Positions 5,291-5,808 of a DNA stretch of 5,808 nt are shown here, in pieces. The stretch lies in NCBI GenBank assembly GCA_947038745.1, contig CAMQXE010000093.1, positions 1 to 5,808 of the forward strand, in the 5' to 3' direction. This DNA is from an uncultured Propionibacteriaceae bacterium (GTDB lineage: Bacteria; Actinomycetota; Actinomycetes; Propionibacteriales; Propionibacteriaceae). A model generated the notes under the pieces. That model did no database searches. It had not been told where the DNA came from and saw only the letters and a list, made by a program, of their open reading frames with translations. Every line of letters starts with the position of its first letter. The stretch's first letter is position 1. The position numbers were made by a program, and so were the translations under genes.

Positions 5291-5808
5291 CTAGGTGAGC
5301 AGCGGGAACATCGTCGAAAGATCGCAATGCGCTCCGCTGGCAGTGACTGCCCCTTGCGCTACGGCGTCATGGAATTGCAATCGGCCAGTAGCTAGCCGAA
5401 TAAACGTCTGCGGCGATGTTTCGACGACAGACGGCGGCGTTCCGCGAGTATGGGTAGGGCCAGTTCCGTCGCTGATCTGAACTGCTGCATACGGAGGCAC
5501 TCGGACTTCAATGGCTTGGCCGGGATAACGCTGAGCCAAGATCTCAGCGCAGGTGCGGCTCGTCTCAGCCAATGCTGTGCGCGGCAAGGGTAAGGCGGAG
5601 CCGTCATGTAGCCCCTGATTGAGGCTATCGGCTAGTGCGGTTAATTCCATCAATCTGAGTCGTATGAGATCGAGTAGCCGCAACGCAACCCCATCGACGT
5701 CAATGATGCTAGGAAGCTCCGACTGCTCCAATAAGGGAAAGATCACCGCCAGCGCCTCGCCACACAACGTGGCAGCGCTTTCTGACGTCAGCGCCTCGCA
5801 ATGATCAA
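5291..5808 (-). CDS. Bacterial sterol-carrier-like (SCP_3 type) protein, 5' end beyond the window
   Basis: The C-terminal ~172 residues of a gene that enters from the right edge. The reading frame is open to base 5808, so the TTG at 5765-5767 is unlikely to be the true start. The last ~60 residues carry the signatures of actinobacterial SCP2-like proteins: VRVPPYAAVQ, then GPTHTRGTPPSVVET, ATGRLQFHDAV and a closing ASG..CDLS..FPLL. Before this comes a helical region with RLMELTALADSLNQ, like the conserved R-x-x-E-L-x-x-H-x-D-D-L segment of mycothiol-dependent/DinB-type proteins, here without the His and with a single Asp. The SCP fold forms a hydrophobic ligand tunnel. The bacterial ligand and role are unknown; a relative (Rv0807) sits near purF in M. 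tuberculosis. It ends in TAG, 99 bases before the 408-aa gene. Confidence 0.8.
   Translation of the reverse strand, partial: DHCEALTSESAATLCGEALAVIFPLLEQSELPSIIDVDGVALRLLDLIRLRLMELTALADSLNQGLHDGSALPLPRTALAETSRTCAEILAQRYPGQAIEVRVPPYAAVQISDGTGPTHTRGTPPSVVETSPQTFIRLATGRLQFHDAVAQGAVTASGAHCDLSTMFPLLT

Overview
The window comes from an actinobacterium. The best evidence is the set of lineage-typical proteins: a GlnA2-type glutamine synthetase, a type I methionine aminopeptidase with the proline-containing N-terminal extension seen in actinobacterial enzymes, a short SPOR-like protein lying between those two, and a bacterial SCP2-like (SCP_3 type) protein. Base composition looks moderate for the phylum, roughly mid-50s % GC by eye outside one AT-richer gene. 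That would fit a host-associated member of the Actinomycetaceae (Arcanobacterium or Trueperella type), but the genus is inference only.

Layout from left to right. Positions 1-86 are an edge region with an 11-bp inverted repeat and possibly the end or start of an unseen neighbour. At 87-668 (+) is a GDT1/TMEM165 (UPF0016) family cation exporter, probably for Mn2+. It converges on a DedA-family membrane protein (665-1390, -), the two stop codons sharing one CTAA. The DedA gene is the second gene of a tight pair with map (1387-2235, -), joined by an ATGA overlap. A 79-bp divergent region (2236-2314) separates map from a + strand pair: an 82-aa SPOR-like protein (2315-2563) and glnA2 (2623-3960). 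The 59-bp gap in front of glnA2 holds an exact match to the core GlnR box (GTNAC-N6-GAAAC). glnA2 converges, with a 4-bp gap, on a 408-aa unrecognised membrane-anchored or exported protein (3965-5191, -). That gene is AT-richer than its neighbours and has its own well-formed sigma70-type promoter. The right edge holds the 3' part of an SCP2-like gene (5291 to beyond 5808, -).

Most of the window is ordinary chromosomal housekeeping: metal export, lipid-carrier or envelope transport, N-terminal methionine removal, and nitrogen or polyamine assimilation. I see no mobile element, CRISPR array, tRNA or rRNA. The parts most worth a second look are the GlnR-box match before glnA2, the orphan 408-aa surface protein, and the GlnA2 enzyme, which has Thr where classical glutamine synthetases carry the adenylylated Tyr.
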